DNA from: Thermotogae bacterium
Lineage (GTDB): Bacteria > Thermotogota > Thermotogae > Thermotogales > DSM-5069
Reading direction: 5' to 3'
DNA length: 8,159 nucleotides
Assembly: GCA_003641785.1 (NCBI GenBank)
Contig: QNAO01000032.1
Location: 1-8,159, forward strand
This document shows positions 1 through 5,718 of the stretch, piece after piece. The position numbers and the translations under genes were made by a program. The notes beneath the pieces were generated by a model. It was not told the DNA's origin. It made no database searches and was given only the letters and a program-made list of their open reading frames with translations. How positions within the stretch are numbered: the first letter of the stretch is position 1; every line of letters begins with the position of its first letter.

Positions 1-1505
1 CATCTGGTTCCTGTCATGTATTCGCAAATGCGCGCCTTTGTCAAACTTCCGTCGTTAGACAAATTCGCGCAAATAGATCCCCGAAATATCACAAGAATTC
101 TGTCTGCGAGATGAAGAAGCTCATCGAGATTGCTGGAAACGAGAAAAATACCCTTCTTTTTCTCTTTTAAATCTTCAATGAAGTTATACACAGCCAAACT
201 CGAACGAATATCAAGTCCCCACGTGGGTTCACAAACAACAACAACTGAAGGATCTGCGCTAAGTTCTCTTGCGAGAATCACTTTCTGAATATTCCCCCCA
301 GAAAGAAATCTCACAAGGCTTCTCACCTTTCCTTTCACATTAAATTTGCTAATCAATTCAGCGGCATGGGATTCAATCGTTCGTTTTGAGAGCAGTCTCC
401 ATTTCGAAAAAGGGCTTACATGGTATCTGTCAACCACGATATTCTCAGCAATTGTAGAATCCAGGGAAGACCCGACCCCTAATCTATCCTCTGGAATGTA
501 CCCAAGCCCCGCTTCTCGTCTTTGTTTGGGGGTTAGCGTGGTGATGTCTTTCCCACACAAAAAAACCTTACCTGATGATGTCTTTCTCAGACCGACTACA
601 GCTTCTACGAGTTGCAATTGACCGTTTCCAGCTACACCGGCAAGACCAACTACCTCACCTTCATGAACTTGAAATGACACATCTTTAACTTTGTAAACCA
701 TTGTATCCATGACGCTTAAGTTTCGGATCTCTAACAAGATCTTTCCTCTCTGAAGCTTTTTTCTTTGAAAATGAAAAGAAAACCTTTCTCCTACCATATG
801 GTATGCCAGTTCTTCCTTTGTTGTATTCTGCACCTTACTTTCAAAGACTGTTTCTCCCTGTCGAAGAACTGTTACTTTATCCGAGATATTCATGACTTCA
901 TTCAATTTGTGAGTTATGAATATGATGGTTTTTCCTTTCTTCTTCAATGTTCTTATGTTTTCAAACAGCTCGGCAATCTCTTGCTCTGTGAGAACAGAGG
1001 TGGGTTCATCCAGAATCAAAATGTCCCCCCCTCTGTACAGTATTCTCAGTATTTCCACTTTTTGCTTTTCACCGATGCTGAGAGCTTTCACTGGAACATC
1101 AAGGGGGACGCGTAAGCCAGAATCAAGGCATAGGTTCTCAGCAATTTCAAGGATTCGTTTCTTGAACACAAACGGACCGTTGTGAGGCTCATTGCCAAGA
1201 ACTATATTCTGCGCGGCTGTGAAATTTTCAGCTAAAGAAAAGTGCTGATGAACCATTCCTATACCAAATCTGAACGCATCCTGTGGGTTTCTAATTCTGA
1301 CAACGTGGCCATTTATAAAGATTTTTCCTTTGTTCATCGCTTCAAGGCCACACAGGATTTTCATAAGAGTAGATTTACCCGCTCCATTCTCTCCCACAAG
1401 AGCGTGAACAGTACCTCTCTTAACCTTCAATTTTGCTCCTTTGAGCGCTACCACGTTGTTTGATTCGTACACCTTGTGAATATCCAGCATCTGAAGATAC
1501 TCCAT
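1..1505 (-). CDS. BMP-type sugar/nucleoside ABC transporter, double ATP-binding protein (3' end cut by window edge)
   Basis: This is the cytoplasmic ATPase that powers import of a sugar- or nucleoside-like solute. The visible 501 residues contain two ABC domains in tandem. The first is intact: Walker A GENGAGKST (38-46), Q-loop Gln87, signature LSIGE (142-146), Walker B ILILDEPTS (163-170) and switch His199. The second (about 255-501) has a degenerate P-loop, GVAGNGQ near 290-296, which is usual for this family, then LSGGN (401-405) and CEPTWGLD (425-432). The stretch ILYRGGDILILDEPT is typical of ATPases paired with BMP-family binding proteins (YufO/NupO-like). Family members are roughly 500-515 residues, so only a few C-terminal codons should be missing beyond base 1. 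The ATG at 1505 follows a G-rich Shine-Dalgarno stretch (complement of 1511-1520). An ATG five codons later is possible but less well placed. The gene starts 26 bases after the binding-protein stop, so it is in the same operon. The permease genes are expected off the left edge. Confidence 0.95.
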   Translation of the reverse strand, partial: MEYLQMLDIHKVYESNNVVALKGAKLKVKRGTVHALVGENGAGKSTLMKILCGLEAMNKGKIFINGHVVRIRNPQDAFRFGIGMVHQHFSLAENFTAAQNIVLGNEPHNGPFVFKKRILEIAENLCLDSGLRVPLDVPVKALSIGEKQKVEILRILYRGGDILILDEPTSVLTEQEIAELFENIRTLKKKGKTIIFITHKLNEVMNISDKVTVLRQGETVFESKVQNTTKEELAYHMVGERFSFHFQRKKLQRGKILLEIRNLSVMDTMVYKVKDVSFQVHEGEVVGLAGVAGNGQLQLVEAVVGLRKTSSGKVFLCGKDITTLTPKQRREAGLGYIPEDRLGVGSSLDSTIAENIVVDRYHVSPFSKWRLLSKRTIESHAAELISKFNVKGKVRSLVRFLSGGNIQKVILARELSADPSVVVVCEPTWGLDIRSSLAVYNFIEDLKEKKKGIFLVSSNLDELLHLADRILVIFRGSICANLSNDGSLTKARICEYMTGTR

Positions 1506-1531
1506 ACCTGCGCCCCCCTTGACTGAGAAAA

Positions 1532-2527
1532 TCACTCAGAAGCCAGTGGATCGATCACACCGTTTATGAGATCTTCATAGACCTGGATCATCTTTTCTCT
1601 TATAGATTCAGGGACGATTTCAATGTAATTTGGATCATCAAATGTAAAGCCTATGACTCCTTCCTTCAAGCCCCATCTCTCAGCTGTTCCAAATGGGAGT
1701 TCTCCACGAAAGGCTCTCAGCAACGTGCTTTTCATGGCTTTATCGGCGTTTTTCAGCGTACATGCTAAGATGGTTCCCGGTGCGAAACTTATTATGTTTG
1801 AGTCCACTCCTATCACATACTTTCCCATTTCCTTTGCCTTTTCAATGACTCCTACTCCTGTACCACCCGCTATGATCAATATGATGTCAGCACCCTGGCT
1901 GTACTGGGCCTGTGCCAATTCGCTACCCTTATTTGGATCTGACCAGGTCCCTGCAGCGGAAAAGAGAACCTCAATGTTTTCGTCCACAGCATGGGCTCCG
2001 TTCTCATAAGCTGGTTTCATCCTGTCTGTCATTGCGGGGTAAATGTCTCCAGCTATGAGTCCTATCTTCAAATCTGGATTTGCTTGTGGAAGAGAACTTT
2101 TTGTCACAAGTCCTGCAAAATACCCGGCGAGATAAGTCATTTCTTCGTCTTTGAATCCTAAGGAGTAAACATTTGGCATTGGATTTGCTATACCATCCAG
2201 AAGAGCCAGTTTTTGGTTGGGAAACATCTGGGCAACTTTTTCGACACTTTTAGGCATTCCTTCAGTGAAGGTTACAACGAGATCGTATTGCTTCGACGCT
2301 GCAAGGCTGAAGAGTGTTGGTTCCCACTTAGCGGGATTGTAACCCCCTTCAACCACTTTGAGTTCAAATCCAGCTTCGGCGGCTGCTTCTTCTGCACCTT
2401 TGACCATCATTTCGTAGATTGGATTACCTCCAACTTCACCAGTGATCATCAAAGCAACCGAATAGGAGAAAACACCGACACCGATCAGCGACAGCACTGC
2501 AATTGCCATCAAAACCTTGTTTACCAT
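1532..2527 (-). CDS. BMP/PnrA-family ABC transporter substrate-binding protein
   Basis: This 331-residue exported protein should capture the substrate outside the inner membrane and hand it to the permeases of the ABC importer. Residues 1-23 form a Sec signal peptide: Lys4, a hydrophobic stretch ending VGVF, and a likely cut after Ser-Tyr-Ser (21-23). No cysteine follows, so this is not a lipoprotein, unlike many Firmicute and spirochaete BMP proteins. Family landmarks are VYSLGFKDEEMTYLAGYFAG (120-139), KIGLIAGDIYP (154-164), GTWSDPNKG (193-201), GADIILIIAGGTGVGV (212-227) and YVIGVDSN (237-244); Asp242 lies where PnrA-like proteins contact a ribose. The DxSFN-like segment common near the N-terminus of nucleoside binders is not evident; GGNPIYEMMVKG (33-44) stands there. 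The ligand could therefore be a nucleoside, but also a sugar or another compound. The start is supported by a very strong GGGGAGGTGA site (2532-2541). The gene lies 14 bases after the aldolase stop. Confidence 0.94.
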   Translation of the reverse strand: MVNKVLMAIAVLSLIGVGVFSYSVALMITGEVGGNPIYEMMVKGAEEAAAEAGFELKVVEGGYNPAKWEPTLFSLAASKQYDLVVTFTEGMPKSVEKVAQMFPNQKLALLDGIANPMPNVYSLGFKDEEMTYLAGYFAGLVTKSSLPQANPDLKIGLIAGDIYPAMTDRMKPAYENGAHAVDENIEVLFSAAGTWSDPNKGSELAQAQYSQGADIILIIAGGTGVGVIEKAKEMGKYVIGVDSNIISFAPGTILACTLKNADKAMKSTLLRAFRGELPFGTAERWGLKEGVIGFTFDDPNYIEIVPESIREKMIQVYEDLINGVIDPLASE

Positions 2528-2541
2528 TGTCTCACCTCCCC

Positions 2542-3336
2542 TTAAATTTTTAAAACAGAGTAAGCCTCCTTCACGGTTGATCCATCATGAATTATCCTTC
2601 GAAGAGCTTCTGTCATTTTTCCTGGATCCTGGTAGCCCCATATATTCCGACCTATTGCAACGCCAGAAGCACCAGTATCAATAGCATCTTTCACCATCTG
2701 AAGTAACTGGAAAGGATCATCTGATTTTGAGCCACCCAGAACAACTATTGGTTTGTAGACACCCTTTGTCATCTGACGAAATTTTTCGAAATCTTTTGGA
2801 TAATCTGTCTTAATTATATCGGCTCCCAATTCTACACCGATTCGCGCCGCCATCGCTATGTTCTCTGGAGTGTGTAATTCCCTTTTCACAAAACCTCCTG
2901 GAAGCATCTCTGCTAATACGGGGACATTCCATTTATGCGCTTCCGCAGAGGTTTTTGCCAAATAATTAAGGGTTCTGTGCTCATCGGAAGTTCCAGGAAG
3001 ACCCATACAACCCACCGCGTCTGCTCCCAGGGCGAGAGCATCTTGAACACTGAAGAGCTGACTATAAGACTTGGGATCACAGCGAAGCATCGAAACACCA
3101 CCATCAATTCTAAGTATAATTCCTATGTCTTTGAGTTGTTTCCAGAATGTCTTCACTATACCAAATGTAGTAAGAAAAGCATCTGCACCGTTATTAACAA
3201 TGTCTTCGATAACTTTACCCGTTTCGATAAGATCGGGAAAAACATTCATAGCGCTCCCATGATCCATTGCGACGATTAACGTTTTGCCGTCATCCTTAAA
3301 AATTCTGTACATCCTCTTCATCGTGAAGATTGACAT
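2542..3336 (-). CDS. DhnA/LsrF-type class I (Schiff-base) aldolase, substrate unknown
   Basis: A 264-residue TIM-barrel aldolase of the DeoC/FbaB/LacD superfamily (COG1830-like), expected to act in the cytoplasm. Visible landmarks are AMDHG (23-27) at the end of the first barrel strand, RIDGG (76-80), the Schiff-base motif IIKTDY with Lys176, and the phosphate-binding loops GGSK (201-204) and GRNIWG (229-234). These suggest a phosphorylated substrate and a lysine imine mechanism. Aligned without gaps from the lysine, Leu145 stands where archaeal fructose-bisphosphate aldolase has its catalytic Tyr146, so a plain glycolytic aldolase is doubtful. Other family activities include LsrF-type AI-2 thiolase and the aminodideoxyheptulosonate synthase reaction. 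The frame is open to an ATG at 3438, but that lies inside the dehydrogenase gene; the ATG at 3336 has a good ribosome binding site and matches family length. The gene sits between a dehydrogenase and a transporter gene, which suggests catabolism of the imported compound. Confidence 0.88.
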   Translation of the reverse strand: MSIFTMKRMYRIFKDDGKTLIVAMDHGSAMNVFPDLIETGKVIEDIVNNGADAFLTTFGIVKTFWKQLKDIGIILRIDGGVSMLRCDPKSYSQLFSVQDALALGADAVGCMGLPGTSDEHRTLNYLAKTSAEAHKWNVPVLAEMLPGGFVKRELHTPENIAMAARIGVELGADIIKTDYPKDFEKFRQMTKGVYKPIVVLGGSKSDDPFQLLQMVKDAIDTGASGVAIGRNIWGYQDPGKMTEALRRIIHDGSTVKEAYSVLKI

Positions 3337-3342
3337 AACTTT

Positions 3343-3350
3343 CACCTCTC
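3343..3350 (-). promoter_or_regulatory. Ribosome binding site fixing the aldolase start
   Basis: On the minus strand this reads GAGAGGTG, followed by six bases and the ATG at 3336. The alternative upstream ATG at 3438 and the internal one at 3321 have no comparable site, so this settles the aldolase start and leaves a 31-base gap after the dehydrogenase stop. Confidence 0.8.
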
Positions 3351-3367
3351 TCAACTTGTGTCTGAGT

Positions 3368-4381
3368 TTAAAAAACAACAATTGTTCTCTGATCCTTGGG
3401 CTCTGGACCATTTGAAAGTTCCCGCGAAAGCTCCTCAAGCTGAATCTTCTTTGTTATGAGCGGGTTAAGTTTCATGCTCTGAATTAATTCAGTTGCTCTG
3501 GCAAAGTCAACTTTTCTTCTACCCTCTGTTCCATATACTGAGAGTTCTGAGTAGTGAACTTTGTTCCAGTCAAGAGGCATATTTACACTGGGGTGAATCG
3601 ACGTGTAAAGAACAATTCTACCGCCTTTTCTGATAACCTCAATTGCCTGAGCTGGAAGCTCTGCCACCGGTGCCGTTACAAACACAGCATCGAATCCATG
3701 GCCTTCATTCACTGAAGAAAGTTCTCCGGACACCATTTCGGGTTTAAGTGCTCTCATATCCAAACTGGATGCGAATTTTCTCCTTTCTTCTGACGGGTCA
3801 CTCAGAAATGGTACTGCACCCTTGAGACTTACCAACATGGCGTGCAGAATCCCCATTGTACCTGCTCCCATGATTAAAACGCTCTCTCCAGCTTGAATAT
3901 CAGCCTTTTCCACGCTGTTTATGCAACAAGCAAGTGGTTCAACCAGTGTGGCAACTTCAGGATCAACATTAACTTTGAAAATTTGCCGCCTTTTGGCTAC
4001 AACATATTGCGAAAAACCACCTGCAATCAAATGCTTTCCTTCTACAACGCGAGCTTTTCTTGAATTCAGACAAAGATTGTCCAGCCCCTTTCTGCAGTAG
4101 AAGCAGTATCCACATCTGTTAATCATGTCTAAAGCGACAACATCACCAACCTGCAAATCTTCAGAGAACCTGCCTGAAACGATTATTCCGGAAATCTCGT
4201 GTCCACCTATTACAGGAAAAGGCACTCTTAATTCTCCTTGAAACATCCTTCTGTCGGTTGTGCATACCCCACAAGCCCGAACCTCTATCAAGAATTCATC
4301 TTCGCTGATTTCGGGCATTGTTATAGGCTTAACGGATCCCTTTCCTGGGGCTTCAATAACAAAACTTTTCGAAATCTTCAT
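3368..4381 (-). CDS. Zinc-dependent medium-chain alcohol/polyol dehydrogenase
   Basis: A 337-residue cytoplasmic oxidoreductase of the medium-chain dehydrogenase superfamily, in the sorbitol/threonine dehydrogenase-like branch. It should oxidise a secondary alcohol to a ketone, or the reverse, with a nicotinamide cofactor. Catalytic zinc ligands are visible as Cys40 in GVCTTD, His61-Glu62 in GGHE, and Glu148 in VEPLACC. The structural zinc lobe is complete: Cys90, Cys93, Cys96 and Cys104. The Rossmann motif is GAGTMG (172-177), and the second strand ends in SD (Asp195), which favours NAD over NADP. The start ATG is preceded by GAGGTGAT (4385-4392), a long match to the 16S rRNA 3' end. It is the first gene of the operon, so transcription should begin in the 4382-4460 region. 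The true substrate cannot be read from the sequence; the neighbouring aldolase and importer suggest a sugar- or polyol-like compound. No frameshift or missing key residue was seen. Confidence 0.93.
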   Translation of the reverse strand: MKISKSFVIEAPGKGSVKPITMPEISEDEFLIEVRACGVCTTDRRMFQGELRVPFPVIGGHEISGIIVSGRFSEDLQVGDVVALDMINRCGYCFYCRKGLDNLCLNSRKARVVEGKHLIAGGFSQYVVAKRRQIFKVNVDPEVATLVEPLACCINSVEKADIQAGESVLIMGAGTMGILHAMLVSLKGAVPFLSDPSEERRKFASSLDMRALKPEMVSGELSSVNEGHGFDAVFVTAPVAELPAQAIEVIRKGGRIVLYTSIHPSVNMPLDWNKVHYSELSVYGTEGRRKVDFARATELIQSMKLNPLITKKIQLEELSRELSNGPEPKDQRTIVVF

Positions 4382-4409
4382 GAGATCACCTCGTATTTTT
4401 TTCTATATG

Positions 4410-4428
4410 TATCGAATTTTTTTCGATA
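4410..4428. promoter_or_regulatory. Perfect 7-5-7 inverted repeat, candidate operator of the dehydrogenase operon
   Basis: The sequence is TATCGAA-TTTTT-TTCGATA, a perfect 7-base dyad with a 5-base spacer, lying 28 bases upstream of the dehydrogenase ATG. It overlaps the TATTAT box (4426-4431) that could serve as the -10 element on the minus strand, so a bound protein would block transcription. The GntR-family protein encoded divergently is the obvious candidate ligand, but the sequence does not have the textbook GT-n-TA-n-AC core. It could also act as a small RNA hairpin in the leader. Confidence 0.45.
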
Positions 4429-4460
4429 ATATCACCTTTTTCCTCTATTACCTATGTCAA
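4426..4460 (-). promoter_or_regulatory. Possible promoter boxes of the dehydrogenase-aldolase-ABC operon
   Basis: On the minus strand a perfect TTGACA (complement of 4455-4460) precedes TATTAT (complement of 4426-4431). The gap is 23 bases, too long for a standard sigma-70 promoter. With the usual 17-base gap, TATTAT would pair with TAGGTA, only 3 of 6 matches to the -35 consensus. Either box may be real on its own; the transcription start should be near 4415-4420, inside the 4410-4428 dyad. Confidence 0.3.
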
Positions 4461-4487
4461 AAAGTCTCAAACTTTTCTGATCTCAAG

Positions 4488-4500
4488 CGATTATTAATCG
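4488..4500. repeat. Perfect 6-1-6 inverted repeat
   Basis: CGATTA-T-TAATCG is a perfect dyad upstream of the TTGACA box on the minus strand. It could bind an activator or be a second, distal operator. It shares the CGAT/ATCG ends of the 4410-4428 dyad but is otherwise different. The function is unknown, and short AT-rich palindromes do arise by chance. Confidence 0.35.
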
Positions 4501-4631
4501 TAACGGCACTGTTTCGACAGCGTTGAAAATATTTCTCAAATTTTCACCACTAAAAGTGCCTGCCGAGTTCTCTTGATGAGGCTGAGTTTATGCAAGATGA
4601 ATAAGAGATTATAGTGTACAATAGCAGTGAG

Positions 4632-4664
4632 ATTCTCAAGAATGCGGATCTGAAATCAAGATTT
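4632..4664. promoter_or_regulatory. Twin phased 12-bp dyads, candidate operators of the DUF1292-GntR pair
   Basis: Two perfect 5-2-5 inverted repeats stand here, ATTCTCAAGAAT (4632-4643) and AAATCAAGATTT (4653-4664). Both contain TCAAGA, and their centres are 21 bases apart, two helical turns. The second abuts the TTGACG box of the possible promoter. A further TCTTGA, the reverse complement of TCAAGA, lies at 4571-4576. This arrangement suits cooperative binding of two dimers and autoregulation by the encoded GntR protein, but binding is not shown by the sequence. Confidence 0.4.
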
Positions 4665-4691
4665 TGACGTACCACGGAACCCACGTATAGG
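4664..4691 (+). promoter_or_regulatory. Possible promoter of the DUF1292-GntR pair
   Basis: TTGACG (4664-4669) is followed after 16 bases by TATAGG (4686-4691), 5/6 and 4/6 matches to the sigma-70 boxes. Transcription would then begin about 8 bases before the ATG and would clip part of the ribosome binding site, which weakens the call. An alternative is TTTATG (4587-4592), 17 bases, TATAGT (4610-4615), which gives a normal leader but a poor -35 box. Confidence 0.3.
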
Positions 4692-4705
4692 GAGATGAGG
4701 ATATT

Positions 4706-5032
4706 ATGGAGAAAGAAGAACTGGACGCGTTTGCCCTTACCGATGAAAATGGAGAGAACCATCACTTTGTTCTGCTTGGAGAATTTAGTAAGAACAATAA
4801 GCGATACTGGATTTGCGAAGAAATTGTAGTTGCAGAGAATGGAGAAATTGAAAGTTTTGGAGACATATATCCATTCATAATAACTGAGGACAATGGTGAA
4901 CTCTACGTTGATACGATAGACGATGAAGAAGAGTTTATCGATGTTTCCAACACGTGGAACGAGATAGTAGAGGAAAACCCCGAGCTTCAGCAAATGCTGG
5001 ATATGGATTCTGAGGAGGAAGCAGAAAAGTGA
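4706..5032 (+). CDS. Small acidic DUF1292-family protein
   Basis: A 108-residue soluble protein with no signal peptide or membrane segment. It is strongly acidic: about 34 Asp/Glu against 5 Lys/Arg. The pattern FALTDENGENHHFVLLGEF, then YWICEE and a second beta-rich stretch ending DDEEEFIDVSNTWNEI, fits the DUF1292 (YrzB-like) family, whose members are small, often 80-110 residues, and without a firmly assigned function. The family part spans roughly residues 8-90, followed by an acidic tail ending SEEEAEK. The ATG has GAGG at 4697-4700, five bases upstream. The stop overlaps the GTG start of the GntR gene by 4 bases (GTGA), so the two are co-transcribed and probably translationally coupled. 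A role alongside the regulator is inferred from this overlap only. Confidence 0.85.
   Translation: MEKEELDAFALTDENGENHHFVLLGEFSKNNKRYWICEEIVVAENGEIESFGDIYPFIITEDNGELYVDTIDDEEEFIDVSNTWNEIVEENPELQQMLDMDSEEEAEK
5012..5018 (+). promoter_or_regulatory. Ribosome binding site supporting the GTG start of the GntR gene
   Basis: GAGGAGG lies ten bases before the GTG at 5029, inside the last codons of the upstream gene. No in-frame ATG occurs before the DNA-binding domain, so this site supports the GTG start that overlaps the preceding TGA. Confidence 0.7.
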
Positions 5033-5718
5033 ACACTGGATACACTCGCGAAGCCATATTTGAGGACTTGAGACGCAGAATAGAAGCTGGTTACTTGAAA
5101 AATGGTGAAAAGCTACCTGCAGAAGAAGAGCTAATGAGAATTTACGGCGCCGGCAGATCGACCGTTAGAAATGCCTTGCAAGACCTTGTCGAAAAGAAGC
5201 TGGTCAAAAGAGTTAGAGGAAGAGGTTCATTCGTCATTTCACAGAAACTGGATCCACTCACAATGCTGTTTCCCGACACCTGGTCGTGGCAATGCAAAAG
5301 AAGGAGAATTGTCGAAGCAGGCAGCACACTTTCACAAAATTTAAACATTCCATCCGACACACCTGTTCTTTTGTTTGAAATCCAGTGGCGAGAGAAAGAA
5401 GAGCCCATATGCAATGAAAAGTTCTACGTGAATCCCCTGATAATACCTGAAATTCTGAAAATGCTTCACGGTGAAATTGATATTCATCCTTTAAGTCATT
5501 TGTCAAGAAGAATAGAGATAGCCTTTGTTAGGGAAAATTATGCTGTGACAAATGCTCCCAGATCGCTTGCGGGACATTCAAAATCAAAAAAGAATCCACT
5601 AAATCTATCCGCCCTTGAAAAGACATCTATATACCTGAACAACGTTTTTAAAGCTATTGCTGTATCACACTCTATCTACAAACCTGGACAGAATGTTTCC
5701 ACTCTCAGAAGAATCTAA
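5029..5718 (+). CDS. GntR-family (HutC/UTRA subfamily) transcriptional regulator
   Basis: A 229-residue cytoplasmic DNA-binding protein. Residues 5-70 form the GntR winged helix: LPAEEELMRIYGAGRSTVRN (29-48) contains the recognition helix, and KRVRGRGSFV (60-69) is the wing. Residues about 85-229 resemble the UTRA ligand-binding domain: TPVLLFEIQW (111-120), EEPICNEKFYV (124-134), and the terminal strand pair FKAIAVSHSIYKPGQ (207-221). Such proteins usually repress genes until a small metabolite, often a sugar phosphate, binds the UTRA domain. At 229 residues it is slightly shorter than the usual 235-250, and the first part of UTRA looks compact. It starts with GTG overlapping the DUF1292 stop. 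It is transcribed away from the dehydrogenase-aldolase-transporter operon, so control of that operon and of itself is the natural inference. Its TAA overlaps the stop of the convergent nrdJ gene. Confidence 0.9.
   Translation: MNTGYTREAIFEDLRRRIEAGYLKNGEKLPAEEELMRIYGAGRSTVRNALQDLVEKKLVKRVRGRGSFVISQKLDPLTMLFPDTWSWQCKRRRIVEAGSTLSQNLNIPSDTPVLLFEIQWREKEEPICNEKFYVNPLIIPEILKMLHGEIDIHPLSHLSRRIEIAFVRENYAVTNAPRSLAGHSKSKKNPLNLSALEKTSIYLNNVFKAIAVSHSIYKPGQNVSTLRRI

Larger units (their letters stand above)
4382..4705. other. Divergent intergenic control region
   Basis: These 324 bases separate the minus-strand dehydrogenase operon from the plus-strand DUF1292-GntR pair, so both promoters must lie here or inside the flanking genes. 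The region is AT-rich and contains several perfect short inverted repeats, listed separately, plus four copies of TCTCAA in the same orientation (4465, 4481, 4534, 4634). A further small dyad, TAGTGTACAATA (4612-4623), resembles the GTnTAnAC core of HutC-type operators with one mismatch. The only open frame noticed is a four-codon ATG at 4590, probably chance. No RNA gene or riboswitch fold was recognised. Confidence 0.8.

Noticed and set aside
281..475. Second ABC domain with altered P-loop and Walker B, possibly decayed
   Set aside because: Degenerate second domains are normal in this ATPase family. The LSGGN signature and overall length are kept, so this is not a sign of pseudogenisation.
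346..1463. Several plus-strand open frames of 70-116 codons
   Set aside because: All are antisense to the ABC ATPase, whose motifs run unbroken through this stretch on the minus strand.
4502..4524. Hairpin AACG-(GCA)-CTGT-TTCG-ACAG-CGTT with a TTCG loop
   Set aside because: The stem has a 3-base bulge and few G-C pairs, and no T-run follows on either strand. It does not qualify as a terminator and may be chance.
4590..4604. Four-codon open frame (Met-Gln-Asp-Glu, stop) with GAGG eight bases upstream, a possible leader peptide
   Set aside because: Far too short to support coding, with no regulatory codon pattern. It is likely a chance ATG in the intergenic region.
4550..4993. Minus-strand 147-codon open frame
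   Set aside because: It lies antisense to the well-supported DUF1292 gene, which has a good ribosome binding site and family match. The translated product has no recognisable pattern.
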